A stretch of 64,000 nucleotides of DNA from Flavobacterium sp. 9 (lineage in GTDB: Bacteria > Bacteroidota > Bacteroidia > Flavobacteriales > Flavobacteriaceae). Below the pieces are notes generated by a model. That model was given only the letters and a program-made list of their open reading frames with translations, was not told the DNA's origin and made no database searches. Positions 8,783-18,302 of the stretch are shown here, piece after piece (positions within the stretch are counted from its first letter, which is position 1; every line of letters starts with the position of its first letter). The translations under genes and the position numbers were made by a program. The stretch is from the NCBI RefSeq assembly GCF_002754195.1, contig NZ_PEEU01000001.1:5394001-5458000 (forward strand), given 5' to 3'.

Positions 8783-10186
8783 ATGGATGTAAGAAAAAAA
8801 ATAACTTTTACATATGTAGCACTTTCTACCTTTAGTACACTATTATTGTGTATCATCGTTTTTGTTTTATTTCGCGAAAATAATCGCTATCATTTCTTAA
8901 AACGACTGGAAGACAGAGCTAAAATTGTGGCTTCAATTCATTTTCAAAAAGATCCTGAAAAAATAAAGTATTATAAAAATCTGAAGAAAAACGGGTTAGA
9001 GGAACTTATTGAAGAAGAAGAATTTGTGCTGAAAATAAACAGCGCCAATAGTTTTGATTATAATACAAAATTGAATCTTCCGAATGAGTTTTATACCAAT
9101 GTTCTAAAAACCGGTGAAGATTATTATGAAGTAAATAATAAGTATTATTTAGGACAAGTTTTCACAGAGAATAATCAGCGATATATTGTAATTGTTGGCG
9201 CACGCGATCGTCGAGGTCCAACAACGACAATTTATATCGTAAAAATTATGCTTTTTGGAGGAATAGGATTTGTATTTTTAGCCTTCTTTTTAGGACGTTT
9301 TCTGGCCAAACGTGTTATTAATCCTGTTGCAAGAATTACCAAAGAAGTAAACAGAATTAGTGCCTCAAACCTGCACAACAGATTGCCGGAAGTTAAAAAC
9401 TCAGACGAAATATCAGATCTTACAGAGACTTTTAATGATATGTTGGATCGATTGGAAACCTCTTTTGAGATTCAGGCGAATTTTATCAATAATGCTTCTC
9501 ACGAATTAAAAACGCCAATAACAACCATTATTGCAGAGTCGGAAATTATGCTTCTTAAAGAAAGAGAAGTTCCGGAATACATTCAATCTTTAGAGAATAT
9601 TTACAATCAGGCTTCGAGATTAGGAAACTTAACCGAAAGTTTGTTGAAACTCACTCAAACGGGTTACGACGGAAAAAAACAAGTATTGGATATTGCCCGA
9701 ATCGACGAATTATTAATGGATGTAAAATCGGATTTAGATAAAATTTATCCGGATAATCGTGTGAGCATCAAGCTTAATTTTGCGCCAAAAGATTCTAATT
9801 TACTTTTAATTCCCTGCAATAAACCGCTTCTTGAATTGGCAATAAACAATATTATTACGAATGGAGTTAAATATTCGGATAATAATGAAGTTTTCGTTAC
9901 GCTTTCTGCTAATCAGGAATGGATTAAAATTTCGATTAATGATATCGGAATCGGAATTCCGCCAGAAGATATTCCGCATTTGTATGAACCTTTTTTTAGA
10001 GGGAAAATTGCAGCTAAATATATAGGTTACGGTTTAGGGCTTCCTTTGGCTTCAAAAATTATCCGCATGCATGATGGTGAAATTCAGGTACAATCGGAAC
10101 AAAATAAAGGTACAATTGTAACGATTGTTTTTAACAAATCAAACATCAAGAAAAACAACATTAAAAATTCTAATGTTGAATCTTAG
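8783..10186 (+). CDS. Sensor histidine kinase of the 8107 regulator
   Basis: A 467-residue membrane kinase: helix 1 about residues 7-29, periplasmic domain about 30-153, helix 2 about 154-175, HAMP (RVINPVARITKEVNRISASN...), HisKA with phospho-acceptor His240 in NNASHELKTPI, and HATPase with N box, NDIGIGIPPEDI and GYGLGLPLASKII. The sensor domain has no recognisable motif. It pairs with the regulator one base upstream and is followed by a stress-type protein and a bestrophin channel, hinting that the system senses envelope or ionic conditions (inference). A 16-bp perfect palindrome (10190-10205) lies just after the stop. Confidence 0.92.
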   Translation: MDVRKKITFTYVALSTFSTLLLCIIVFVLFRENNRYHFLKRLEDRAKIVASIHFQKDPEKIKYYKNLKKNGLEELIEEEEFVLKINSANSFDYNTKLNLPNEFYTNVLKTGEDYYEVNNKYYLGQVFTENNQRYIVIVGARDRRGPTTTIYIVKIMLFGGIGFVFLAFFLGRFLAKRVINPVARITKEVNRISASNLHNRLPEVKNSDEISDLTETFNDMLDRLETSFEIQANFINNASHELKTPITTIIAESEIMLLKEREVPEYIQSLENIYNQASRLGNLTESLLKLTQTGYDGKKQVLDIARIDELLMDVKSDLDKIYPDNRVSIKLNFAPKDSNLLLIPCNKPLLELAINNIITNGVKYSDNNEVFVTLSANQEWIKISINDIGIGIPPEDIPHLYEPFFRGKIAAKYIGYGLGLPLASKIIRMHDGEIQVQSEQNKGTIVTIVFNKSNIKKNNIKNSNVES

Positions 10187-10263
10187 AAAAATCTAATATT
10201 AGATTAAGACCCTTCTAATTTGCGTGGAGTTATTTTGTATGTATAAACTAAAAGATTATACAT

Positions 10264-10986
10264 ATGAAAAATTTCCTTATACCAACCACTCTAAAAGATG
10301 ATACTATTTGTGCTGTAAAATCTGCAGTTAACCAAGCAAAAGAATCAAACTGTGAAATCATTTTAATGATGGTTTCTGATACTCCGGACGCTTTTTCGTC
10401 TTCGCATTTTTTACGCGAAATGAGAACCGGACTTACTACAAGTCAGGAAGAAGTTCTGGAAACTTGCAGATATATTATAGAACACACACCAAACTGTAAA
10501 ATTAAAGTACACAATCAATACGGACTTTCTTCACCAATTTTTAGACGCATAATTGAGGTTTTCTCTGTTAAATTGGTAATTCTGACACATTCTTATAAAC
10601 AAGAAACAAAACGTATTCATCAATATTTGATTCAATTAGCTGGAAACCAAAAATGTCCAATTTTACATTTAGGACTTGAACAGGCTAAAAACGATTTCAA
10701 TAAAGCACTTTATATCGAAAACGGAAATGCGAATATGCATGTTAAGGATGTTCAACAATTTTTGAACGACAACTTCTCTTATGAAATCGTAAGCCAAACA
10801 GCCAATTTTGATGATAATTACGAAAATTTTGCCCCTTATTTATCCGAAGCAATTTCTAAATATGACATCGATTTGTTGGTAGAAACACGCAAAGGCGAGA
10901 AAATCAAATTCAAGAAAACAAAAAAAGAAAATATAAATGAAAAACTCGGACTTCCGGTGCTTTCATTATACGAAGAGTTGGTTTAA
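10264..10986 (+). CDS. Universal stress protein (UspA)-like protein
   Basis: A 240-residue cytoplasmic protein with a Usp-like start (MKNFLIPTTLKDDTICAVKSAVNQAKESNCEIILMMV) and a second, more degenerate half. Tandem Usp proteins of Bacteroidota are usually about 270-280 residues, so this one is short, and I see no G-2x-G-9x-G(S/T) ATP-binding motif. It is thus probably a non-ATP-binding member. It lies 77 bp after the kinase and 46 bp before the bestrophin gene, consistent with one operon or a closely linked stress-response group. Confidence 0.7.
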   Translation: MKNFLIPTTLKDDTICAVKSAVNQAKESNCEIILMMVSDTPDAFSSSHFLREMRTGLTTSQEEVLETCRYIIEHTPNCKIKVHNQYGLSSPIFRRIIEVFSVKLVILTHSYKQETKRIHQYLIQLAGNQKCPILHLGLEQAKNDFNKALYIENGNANMHVKDVQQFLNDNFSYEIVSQTANFDDNYENFAPYLSEAISKYDIDLLVETRKGEKIKFKKTKKENINEKLGLPVLSLYEELV

Positions 10987-11032
10987 AACCGAATCTTCTT
11001 TTAAAATATAGTTTTAATTAAAAACAGAAAAT

Positions 11033-11980
11033 ATGTTATTAAAGAAAAGAATACCAATGCGATATGTACTGGGGAAAATCAAGGTCGAGCTGGCCCTGGT
11101 TATGACTTATACGATTTTGTTTGAAATTGTTCACCATTATTTCAGAAGCGTAGCAGTCGAAATACCAATTGCGATTCCAACAATGGTAGGTACAATTATC
11201 TCTTTATTATTAGCTTTCAAATCAAATCAAGCTTATGACAGATGGTGGGAAGCAAGGATTATTTGGGGATCAATTGTAAACGAATCGAGAACTTTGGTAA
11301 GACAAATGCTGACTTTTTACAAAGACCCAGATTTTTCTGTAGAAGCAAATGAATTCAAAGAAAATTTCACCAAAAGACAAATTGCTTGGTGTTATAGTCT
11401 TGGGCAAGCTTTGCGAAATAAAGATGCTATAAAACCCATCAAAGAATTTATTAGCGAAGAAGAATTGAATTTTGTAAAAAATCATCAAAACATTCCAAAT
11501 GCGATATTGTTGCTTCACGCAAGAGATTTAAGAATTGCCAGAAAAGACAAACGTCTTAATATGTATCAGCAAGTAGAAATTGATAGCACTTTGACAAGAT
11601 TATGTGATGCAATGGGGAAATGTGAGCGTATTAAAAACACGATTTTTCCAACGACTTACAGCTTGTATATTAGAATGACATTGTATTTATTCATTCTATT
11701 ATTGCCTTTTGGTTTGATTAGTTTGTTGAGCTGGTTTGCAGTTCCGTTGATTACAATGATTGGAGGAACTTTCTTTTTGATCGAAAGAATGGCAATTCAT
11801 TTGCAGGATCCTTTTGAAAACAGACCAACAGATACGCCAGTTACAGCGATTTCGAATACAATCGAGAAAAACTTAATGCAAATGCTAAACGAGTTTCAAA
11901 GTGAATTTGATATCATCAAAGAATTTAATCTGAAACCAGAACCTAAAAAAGCGGAAAACGACGCTTACTTCGTTTTATAA
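11033..11980 (+). CDS. Bestrophin-family anion channel (RFP-TM/UPF0187)
   Basis: A 315-residue inner-membrane protein. The N-terminal part has the hallmark membrane helices and the conserved LLAFKSNQAYDRWWEARIIWGSIVNESR block; a second helical hairpin lies at about residues 215-250 (LYLFILLLPFGLISLLSWF), followed by MAIHLQDPFENRPTDTP, the bestrophin neck/C-terminal signature. Bacterial homologues form pentameric channels. It is the last gene of the 8107-11980 run and is followed by a hairpin terminator. Confidence 0.92.
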   Translation: MLLKKRIPMRYVLGKIKVELALVMTYTILFEIVHHYFRSVAVEIPIAIPTMVGTIISLLLAFKSNQAYDRWWEARIIWGSIVNESRTLVRQMLTFYKDPDFSVEANEFKENFTKRQIAWCYSLGQALRNKDAIKPIKEFISEEELNFVKNHQNIPNAILLLHARDLRIARKDKRLNMYQQVEIDSTLTRLCDAMGKCERIKNTIFPTTYSLYIRMTLYLFILLLPFGLISLLSWFAVPLITMIGGTFFLIERMAIHLQDPFENRPTDTPVTAISNTIEKNLMQMLNEFQSEFDIIKEFNLKPEPKKAENDAYFVL

Positions 11981-12007
11981 ATTAATATTGGTTTTAATTT
12001 GTTAGTT

Positions 12008-12040
12008 AGACAACATCTTTATAGGTGTTGTCTTTTGTTT
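12008..12040 (+). terminator. Terminator after the bestrophin gene
   Basis: Eleven-bp stem AGACAACATCT/AGGTGTTGTCT with one G-U pair, 4-nt loop and a T-rich tail. Confidence 0.85.
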
Positions 12041-12111
12041 TTTATAATACTTTTGGATTTATTTTGACGAAATTCAATGTCATTCAATTAAGTTTTTTTT
12101 CTAAATAAAAT

Positions 12112-12244
12112 TAATCTCGCAAAGGCGCGAAGTCGCAAAGTTTTGTCATTTCGACGGAGGAGAAATCACACGCGTAACTCGACAAAGATTGATGATTTTC
12201 TTTGCAGAATTTCTAGTGCGATTTCTCCTCCGTCGAAATGACAA
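12112..12244. repeat. GTCATTTCGA-family palindromic element with a CGCAAAG half-arm
   Basis: Arms 12143-12167 and 12220-12244 form a perfect 25-bp inverted repeat around a 52-nt semi-conserved loop containing ACTCGACAAAGATTG. An unpaired CTCGCAAAGGCGCGAAGTCG module (about 12116-12135) sits directly before it. It lies between convergent genes and may act as a terminator. Confidence 0.88.
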
Positions 12245-12270
12245 TATTGTGTTTAGGTTTTGTGATAGAT

Positions 12271-13689
12271 TTATTTCCCCGCCAATCTTCCAAGTGTTTG
12301 TATCGATTGACGCAATTCATTTGTCCACGGCAAACCAAAACTCAATCGCATACAATTAGAAAACTGATCCTGCAAAGAGAAAATTCTTCCGGGCGCAATA
12401 CTAATATTGTGTTTCATTGCCAAATGATAAAAAGCCGCCGTATCAAAGCTTTTGTCCATTTCCAGCCAAAGAAAAAATCCACCTTGAGGCTGACTTACTT
12501 TTGTTCCTGTTGGGAAAGATTCCAAAACCGTATTGATATAATTATTACAATTCTGATTCAGGATTGTGCGTATTTTTCTAAGATGGTTTTCATAACGTCC
12601 GTTTTTAAGAAAATCTCCCACAACCTGATGCGTAATAGTAGGCGAGGAGAGCGTGTGATAAATTTTGTTTCTTAAGATTTCCTTTTTAAATTTCCCCGGC
12701 GAAACCCAACCTACGCGATATCCCGGAGCCAGAGTTTTAGAAACCGAACTACAGCAAAGCACAATTCCGCTTTCGTCATACGTTTTACAATTCGTTGGTC
12801 GGCTTGAGCCAAAGTACAAATCGCCGTGAATATCATCTTCGATTAAAGGAATATTGTAAAATTCCATTAATCTCACAACTTCAATTTTATGCTCATTTGG
12901 CATCATACTTCCAGACGGATTACTAAAATTGCTCATCAATAAACAAAGCTTTACTTTCTTCGACGAAAGTGCTTTTTTCAACGCATCAAGTTCTATTCCC
13001 GTTGTCATGTTTGTAGGCAATTCCATGATGTATAATCCAAGAGATTTAGCCAATTGCAATATCCCAAAATACGCCGGACTTTCAGTAATAATAGTATCTC
13101 CCGGTTTAGTCAGCGTCATCAAACAATGCGAAATTGCGCTTGTACATCCCGGCATTGTTATGATATCTTCCTCCGTTAGAGATCCACCCCAGGTAAAAGA
13201 CCATCGGGCAATTTCCCGTCTTAAATTCGGATTCCCTTTTACCTCCTCATAACTTGTTCCGCTATTTGGGAGTTGTCGCATTGCCTGAACCATTCCTTTG
13301 TTTAATTTGGCGATTGGCAACAATTCATTAGAAGGAAATCCCAGCGAAAGCATCGTAATATTCTGATCCGTCATGTTACCATAAACCTGATCGATTAAAT
13401 CTTGTCTGTCAACGTTTTGACATCTCAAAATAGGACTGCTTGGCGAAGGTTCAGTAATTATTCTGGCCGAAGTATTACTTACATAATAACCAGATTGCGG
13501 TCTTGATTCGATCAAAGAACGGCTTTCGACTTCATAATAAGCCTTACTAACCGTGCTCATACTATAACCGGTTTCTGCACAGACTTCGCGGATTGAGGGC
13601 AATTTGTCGCCAACATTTAAAACACCGGATTTAATCTGTTTTTCGATTCTGTCAGCAAACTGAAGATATAAGTAATTTGAGTTTTTCAT
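12271..13689 (-). CDS. MocR/PdxR-type GntR regulator with aminotransferase domain
   Basis: A 472-residue fusion regulator: GntR winged helix at residues about 1-75 (GDKLPSIREVCAETGYSMSTVSKAYYEVESR) and a fold-type I PLP aminotransferase-like domain with Lys318 in SVSKTLAPGYR, the Schiff-base lysine. MocR proteins bind PLP or PLP-amino acid adducts and usually control a neighbouring gene. Here the neighbour is the divergent RarD/EamA exporter starting 109 bp away, so control of that exporter is the simplest reading. The shared gap 13690-13797 should hold the operators. Confidence 0.92.
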   Translation of the reverse strand: MKNSNYLYLQFADRIEKQIKSGVLNVGDKLPSIREVCAETGYSMSTVSKAYYEVESRSLIESRPQSGYYVSNTSARIITEPSPSSPILRCQNVDRQDLIDQVYGNMTDQNITMLSLGFPSNELLPIAKLNKGMVQAMRQLPNSGTSYEEVKGNPNLRREIARWSFTWGGSLTEEDIITMPGCTSAISHCLMTLTKPGDTIITESPAYFGILQLAKSLGLYIMELPTNMTTGIELDALKKALSSKKVKLCLLMSNFSNPSGSMMPNEHKIEVVRLMEFYNIPLIEDDIHGDLYFGSSRPTNCKTYDESGIVLCCSSVSKTLAPGYRVGWVSPGKFKKEILRNKIYHTLSSPTITHQVVGDFLKNGRYENHLRKIRTILNQNCNNYINTVLESFPTGTKVSQPQGGFFLWLEMDKSFDTAAFYHLAMKHNISIAPGRIFSLQDQFSNCMRLSFGLPWTNELRQSIQTLGRLAGK

Positions 13690-13797
13690 AATAAAAATAA
13701 AAACTGTTATGGTGCAATTTACAAAAACTGTATCTGTATTGCTGTTTTATTTTTTAGAAATTTGTTTTATCAGAAAATCATTTAAAAATAACTTTCC

Positions 13798-14715
13798 GTG
13801 AAAACAACAAAATACTACATAGCAGCGATTACATGTTTTGTAATCTGGGGATTTTTTAGTTTGGTTTTAAAACCAATACACGACTATGCCTCTTTAGATA
13901 TTTTATTTTATCGTGTCTTTAGTTGTAGTATTCTAATGTTGCTGATTGCTTTTACATTCAGACGAAAAAAAGTCAAAGAAGCCATCGAAACCTTCAAAGG
14001 ATTTACGAAAGCAGAGAAGAAAAAAACTGTCTTATTAAATATCGGCGGAAGCGTTTTTCTAATGGCAAACTGGTTCACATTTATTTATGTAATGAATCAT
14101 GTTAGTGTAAAAGCAACTTCTTTGGCGTATTTAGTTTGCCCAATTTTAACGACTTTATTAGCGTATTTTATTTTGCATGAAAAACTAAGCAAAACGCAAT
14201 GGATGGCAGTAGGATTAAGCATTTCAGGATGTTTACTTTTATCGTATGCCAATATTATGGATATGTTTTTTAGCATCATAATTGGTTTTACATATGCATC
14301 CTATTTAGTAAGTCAACGTATCAATAAAGGCTTTGATAAATTTATAGTTTTAACGTTCCATATTACAATGGCTGCCTTATTTTTAGTACCATTTTATCCG
14401 GCTTATAGCGGTCCGGTTCCAACAGAATTTAAGTTTTATTTCTGTATCGAAACCATCGCAATTCTGTTTACAATCTTTCCGTTGTTCCTTAATTTATATG
14501 CCCTTTCGGGAATTAATTCATCAACAGTTGGAATGCTTTTAAATATTAATCCAATGATTGCTTTTCTATTAGCAATGTTCCTATACAAAGAACAATTTGG
14601 ACCAATACAGATTCTGGCATACGGAATCGTTTTTCTTGCAGTATTAGTTTTTAATTCACATCACATTTTTGCTATTAAGCAAAGATTATTACAATATCCA
14701 AAGGCTCTAAAATAA
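13798..14715 (+). CDS. rarD: RarD/EamA-family drug/metabolite transporter
   Basis: A 305-residue inner-membrane protein with about ten helices arranged as two EamA repeats. The start (KYYIAAITCFVIWGFFSLVLKPI) and the MANWFTFIYVMNHVSVKATSLAYLVCPILTTLLAYFILHEKLS block match RarD, annotated as chloramphenicol-sensitive protein, although real substrates are not known. The start is GTG at 13798. It is divergent from a MocR regulator and followed by a hairpin terminator, so it is probably a single-gene unit under MocR control (inference), perhaps exporting an amino-acid-like or vitamin-related compound. Confidence 0.88.
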   Translation: MKTTKYYIAAITCFVIWGFFSLVLKPIHDYASLDILFYRVFSCSILMLLIAFTFRRKKVKEAIETFKGFTKAEKKKTVLLNIGGSVFLMANWFTFIYVMNHVSVKATSLAYLVCPILTTLLAYFILHEKLSKTQWMAVGLSISGCLLLSYANIMDMFFSIIIGFTYASYLVSQRINKGFDKFIVLTFHITMAALFLVPFYPAYSGPVPTEFKFYFCIETIAILFTIFPLFLNLYALSGINSSTVGMLLNINPMIAFLLAMFLYKEQFGPIQILAYGIVFLAVLVFNSHHIFAIKQRLLQYPKALK

Positions 14716-14752
14716 CGAAAGGTTGTTTATATTTTTTATTGGTTTAGAAGTT

Positions 14753-15147
14753 AAATTACCAGAATCTTTAGGATATTCAAAACAGGAATGATTAATTTCA
14801 TTCCTGTTTTTTTATGGCTTTTTGTGATTTTTTTGCCACGAATTGCACGAATGAACACGAATTTTTTTCTTTATTTTGTCAACCTAAATTCATTCCTATT
14901 CGAAACATAGCCCAAGGTTTTAACCTTGGGAAACAGATTGCGATAATTTATTACGTTCCAACGGTTGAAACCGTTGGCAATGTTCAATATAATTTGCAAA
15001 TTATCTCCAATTATAATTTAGTTAATCAAAGGAAAAATTCGTGTTCATTCGTGCAATTCGTGGCAACATTTTTTTCTTTTGATTAAAATTACCAGAATCT
15101 TAACAGGATATATAAGCAGGATTGAGTATTTTCAGTCCTGTTTTTTT
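14753..15147. repeat. 34-bp inverted-repeat element flanked by a duplicated terminator region
   Basis: AAATTACCAGAATCTT occurs at 14753 and again at 15086; each copy is followed by a related hairpin plus T tract (14779-14812, the rarD terminator; 15117-15147). Between them is an element with perfect 34-bp inverted arms (14833-14866 and 15033-15066) and internal palindromes at 14911-14930 (CCCAAGGTTT centre) and 14958-14977. No gene is convincing; an open frame at 14814-15086 lies entirely within the element. Confidence 0.85.
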
Positions 15148-15206
15148 ATATAATAAATTGTAGAAAAAAACTAAGCCTAAACGGGCAATTAACTGAAACT
15201 ATATTT

Positions 15207-17465
15207 ATGAAAAATACCAAGCTCCAAGCCTTTACTCCGTTGTTTTATTTAGTGTGGTCAGATGATTTGCTGACTCAAAAAGAGTTTACCACAATTCAGA
15301 AATTTATTAATGATTTGTCGTGGCTTTCGCCCGAAGAAAAACAGCAACTTCTTTCGAAAGTAGACATTTCAAATCCGCCTTCGCGAAATGAACTCTCTCA
15401 ATGGAAATTGGATATTGAGAAAAGTATTCAGAATAAAACTGACATAAAATCACTTTTTGATATTGCAGAAGCAGTTTCAGAAAAAGACGTGGATATTTCG
15501 GATTTGAAATCCAGTTTTATAAAACTAGAGAATGATTTAGGAGTTTTAGGAGAAGAAGTAATTCAGAATTTCAAAACAAAAGCGGGTTCTTTTACTGCAA
15601 ATTCCCAAACCAATAGTGATTTTGATATTCAGAAAATAACAGAACTTCTGGACGGAAAAGAAGCTGCGATTATTAAAAAAGTTAAATCGATTATTTCAAA
15701 ACCCGAATTTGCTTACGAAACTTCAACAGATATAAATGTCTACCGACAAACAGTTTACAATTGGTGTAAAATCCTGGCAGAAGAAAACCTAGGAAATATG
15801 GCATATCCAAAACAATACGGCGGAGGAGAAAATATAGCCGATTATTTCGCGATTATGGAAACTTTGAGTTACCACGATTTAAGTTTAGTGATAAAATTTG
15901 GCGTTCAGTTTGGACTTTGGGGAATGAGCGTTCAGTCTTTAGGAACCGAGAAACATTATGCTAAATACCTAAAAGATATTGGAACGTTAAAAATTCCGGG
16001 TTGTTTTGCGATGACCGAAACACATCACGGTTCAAACGTAAAAGGTCTTGAAACTACAGCAACTTATAATCATAGCGATCAGACATTTGTAATTCATACA
16101 CCAAACAAAAACGCGCAAAAAGAATATATTGGAAATGCTGCGGTTCACGGACAAATGGCAACTGTTTTTGCTAAATTAATTATTGACAATCATGATTATG
16201 GCGTGAATGCATTTGTGGTTCCGCTTCGAGATACAAACGGAAATACTTTAAATGGAGTTACTATCGGTGATTGTGGTCATAAAATGGGCTTAAATGGCGT
16301 AGATAATGGAACCATAAGTTTTGATAACGTTGTAATTCCGAAAGAAAATATGCTAGATCGTTTTGCTTCTGTCAATGATAAAGGCGAATTCGAAAGCCCG
16401 ATTCCAAGTGATAATCGACGTTTTTTTACCATGTTAGGAACTTTGGTTGGAGGACGAATTGGAATTCCACGTTCGGCTTTGGCTGCAGCCAAATCAGGAT
16501 TGACAATTGCCATTCGCTACAGCGATCAAAGAAGACAATTTGGACCGGAAGGAGGTTCAGAAGTTCCGATTTTAAATTACAGAATGCACCAACGTCGTTT
16601 GATTCCGCCTTTGGCTAAAACTTATGCCGTTCATTTTGCTTTACAATATCTTACGAATCGTTTTCTAAACAGAACCGAAGCAGAAATGCAGGAAATCGAA
16701 GCTCTCGCAGCCGGAATGAAATCATATTCGACTTGGAGTACAAGAGATATTCTGCAAGAATGTCGCGAAGCTTGCGGCGGAAAAGGATATTTATCTGAAA
16801 ATAGAATCGATGCGTTAAAAAATGACACCGAAATTTATACCACTTTTGAAGGCGATAATACCGTTTTGATGCAATTAGTAGCGAAAAACCGTTTGTCTGA
16901 ATTTAGAAAATCGTTTGGAGAAATGGGGGCTGCAGGAATTATAAATTATGTATTTGAAAATGCAAAAACGGCAATTACAGAGAAAAATCCAATTGCAACA
17001 CGTAGAACAGATGATGAACATTTGCTTGATGGAGAGTTTCATTTGCAGGCATTTATTCATCGTGAAAAGGCGATATTAGCTTCAGCAGCAAGACGTATCA
17101 AAAAACTGGTTGATGGCGGCTTAGAACCTTATGATGCTTTTAATGTTGTTCAGCATCAAATGATTGATGTTGCTCAGGCTTATCTTGAAAGAGTGGTTTT
17201 GGAACAATTTCAATTAGCAATAAAAACCGTAGAAGATCAAAAGACAAAAGAAATATTGACAAAACTGAATCATTTATACGCTCTTTCGCAATTAGAAAAA
17301 AACAAAGCGTGGTATCTTGAAGACGGATATATGGAAGCGGTAAAAACTAAAGCAATCCGTAAAATTGTGAATCAGCTTTGTTGGGATATTCGACCAGATG
17401 CAGTTTCGCTAGTAAATGCATTTGATATTCCTGAGAGTTGTTTGGCGGCGCCAATTGCGGTTTAG
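15207..17465 (+). CDS. Large acyl-CoA dehydrogenase family protein
   Basis: A 752-residue FAD enzyme predicted to introduce the trans-2 double bond in acyl-CoA substrates in the cytoplasm. After a helical N-terminal extension (about residues 1-170) comes the ACAD core: the N-terminal part with NMAYPKQYGGGENIADYFA, the FAD-binding middle strand block FAMTETHHGSNVKGLET, the helix with RRQFGPEGGSEVPILNYRMHQRR, and REACGGKGYLSENRID, then a roughly 170-residue C-terminal extension. Ordinary ACADs are about 380-400 residues; this size is closer to acyl-CoA oxidase-like members. The ATG start follows an intergenic element and no partner gene adjoins it. Confidence 0.88.
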   Translation: MKNTKLQAFTPLFYLVWSDDLLTQKEFTTIQKFINDLSWLSPEEKQQLLSKVDISNPPSRNELSQWKLDIEKSIQNKTDIKSLFDIAEAVSEKDVDISDLKSSFIKLENDLGVLGEEVIQNFKTKAGSFTANSQTNSDFDIQKITELLDGKEAAIIKKVKSIISKPEFAYETSTDINVYRQTVYNWCKILAEENLGNMAYPKQYGGGENIADYFAIMETLSYHDLSLVIKFGVQFGLWGMSVQSLGTEKHYAKYLKDIGTLKIPGCFAMTETHHGSNVKGLETTATYNHSDQTFVIHTPNKNAQKEYIGNAAVHGQMATVFAKLIIDNHDYGVNAFVVPLRDTNGNTLNGVTIGDCGHKMGLNGVDNGTISFDNVVIPKENMLDRFASVNDKGEFESPIPSDNRRFFTMLGTLVGGRIGIPRSALAAAKSGLTIAIRYSDQRRQFGPEGGSEVPILNYRMHQRRLIPPLAKTYAVHFALQYLTNRFLNRTEAEMQEIEALAAGMKSYSTWSTRDILQECREACGGKGYLSENRIDALKNDTEIYTTFEGDNTVLMQLVAKNRLSEFRKSFGEMGAAGIINYVFENAKTAITEKNPIATRRTDDEHLLDGEFHLQAFIHREKAILASAARRIKKLVDGGLEPYDAFNVVQHQMIDVAQAYLERVVLEQFQLAIKTVEDQKTKEILTKLNHLYALSQLEKNKAWYLEDGYMEAVKTKAIRKIVNQLCWDIRPDAVSLVNAFDIPESCLAAPIAV

Positions 17466-17520
17466 TTCTTTTTAATTTAAACCATATAAGTGATATAAGT
17501 TCATTTAAAGTTGCAACGAT

Positions 17521-17665
17521 CTTTGTCAAAGTTTTAAACTTTGACAAAGGTTTGAGCATTTTTGTCATTTCGAGCGAAGGGAGAAATCACACAAGAAGCT
17601 CCACAAAGAGAATCGCCAATCTGTGTCGAATTACGTGTGTGATTTCTCCCTTCGCTCGAAATAAC
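17521..17665. repeat. Palindromic elements after the acyl-CoA dehydrogenase
   Basis: A perfect CTTTGTCAAAGTT/AACTTTGACAAAG palindrome (17521-17549) is followed by a GTCATTTCGA-family element with arms 17564-17592 and 17637-17665, complementary at 28 of 29 positions. The core word here (GAGCGAAGG) differs from the one at 12.1 and 6.3 kb (GACGGAGGA), yet both arms carry it. No gene in the gap. Confidence 0.88.
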
Positions 17666-17742
17666 AGTATTGCGATACTTTGGTTACATAAAAAACATTA
17701 ATGATATAATTATTTTTATATCATTAATAAATAAAATTATAA

Positions 17743-18087
17743 CTAAAGCATTGCTTTATTAAAATAACTCGCTTTTTCGAAGTCGCTAATATTAATTGAA
17801 ATAATTGGAACTTCGGGAATAATGGCATTTAGTTTAGATACAATTACGTTTGATAAATTGACCTTTTGATGGGTATTTCGGCCTTCCAGAATGTATGCGA
17901 AAACGTGAATAAAATCTTCCAGGGAATTTCCATTATTATAATATGCAAAAGGATTGATACGAACCTTGATTTCAGAAGCAGGAAAAAGTCCTGTTGATAA
18001 TGCCGAATTATAAACTTCCTGCATGATATCGTCTGCAGATTTTATTCGGATAACATTTTCAGAGCAATCAATAACAAAGTGTGGCAT
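17743..18087 (-). CDS. 5-carboxymethyl-2-hydroxymuconate isomerase (CHMI)-like tautomerase
   Basis: A 114-residue protein starting M-PHFVIDCSENV, closely like HpaF/CHMI (MPHFIVECSDNI). In this tautomerase superfamily Pro1, exposed after Met removal, is the general base. CHMI acts in homoprotocatechuate degradation, but no other gene of that pathway is nearby, so the substrate here is uncertain. The length is slightly below the E. coli enzyme (about 126). Transcribed alone, divergent from the DUF6377 regulator. Confidence 0.82.
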   Translation of the reverse strand: MPHFVIDCSENVIRIKSADDIMQEVYNSALSTGLFPASEIKVRINPFAYYNNGNSLEDFIHVFAYILEGRNTHQKVNLSNVIVSKLNAIIPEVPIISINISDFEKASYFNKAML

Positions 18088-18268
18088 AAGTGTTTATTGT
18101 TTAGATTAGATAAAAGAATAGTCTAAACAAAATTATAAAAACATTCTCACGAAAGCCTGAAAACTGCTTTTTTATAATGGTTATTATTCCAAAATTTTGT
18201 TATGTTTTTTAATATTTTATAAAATGACCAGACTTTATAAATAATTCAATTTTATACCATGACTTTAT

Positions 18269-18276
18269 TATATTTG
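18269..18276 (+). promoter_or_regulatory. Putative -7 box of the DUF6377 gene
   Basis: TATATTTG, a full TAnnTTTG match, 26 bp before the TTG start at 18303. Confidence 0.55.
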
Positions 18277-18302
18277 TAAGTCTCATAATATCTTTATTTA
18301 GC

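Noticed and set aside
10190..10205. 16-bp perfect palindrome after the histidine kinase gene
   Set aside because: AT-only palindromes of this length are expected often in this AT-rich DNA; no supporting second copy was seen.
12238..12675. 145-residue plus-strand frame opposite the MocR gene
   Set aside because: It overlaps a well-supported regulator and a palindromic element; it is an antisense shadow.
14814..15086. 90-residue frame in the rarD downstream gap
   Set aside because: It coincides almost exactly with the inverted-repeat element and its palindromes.
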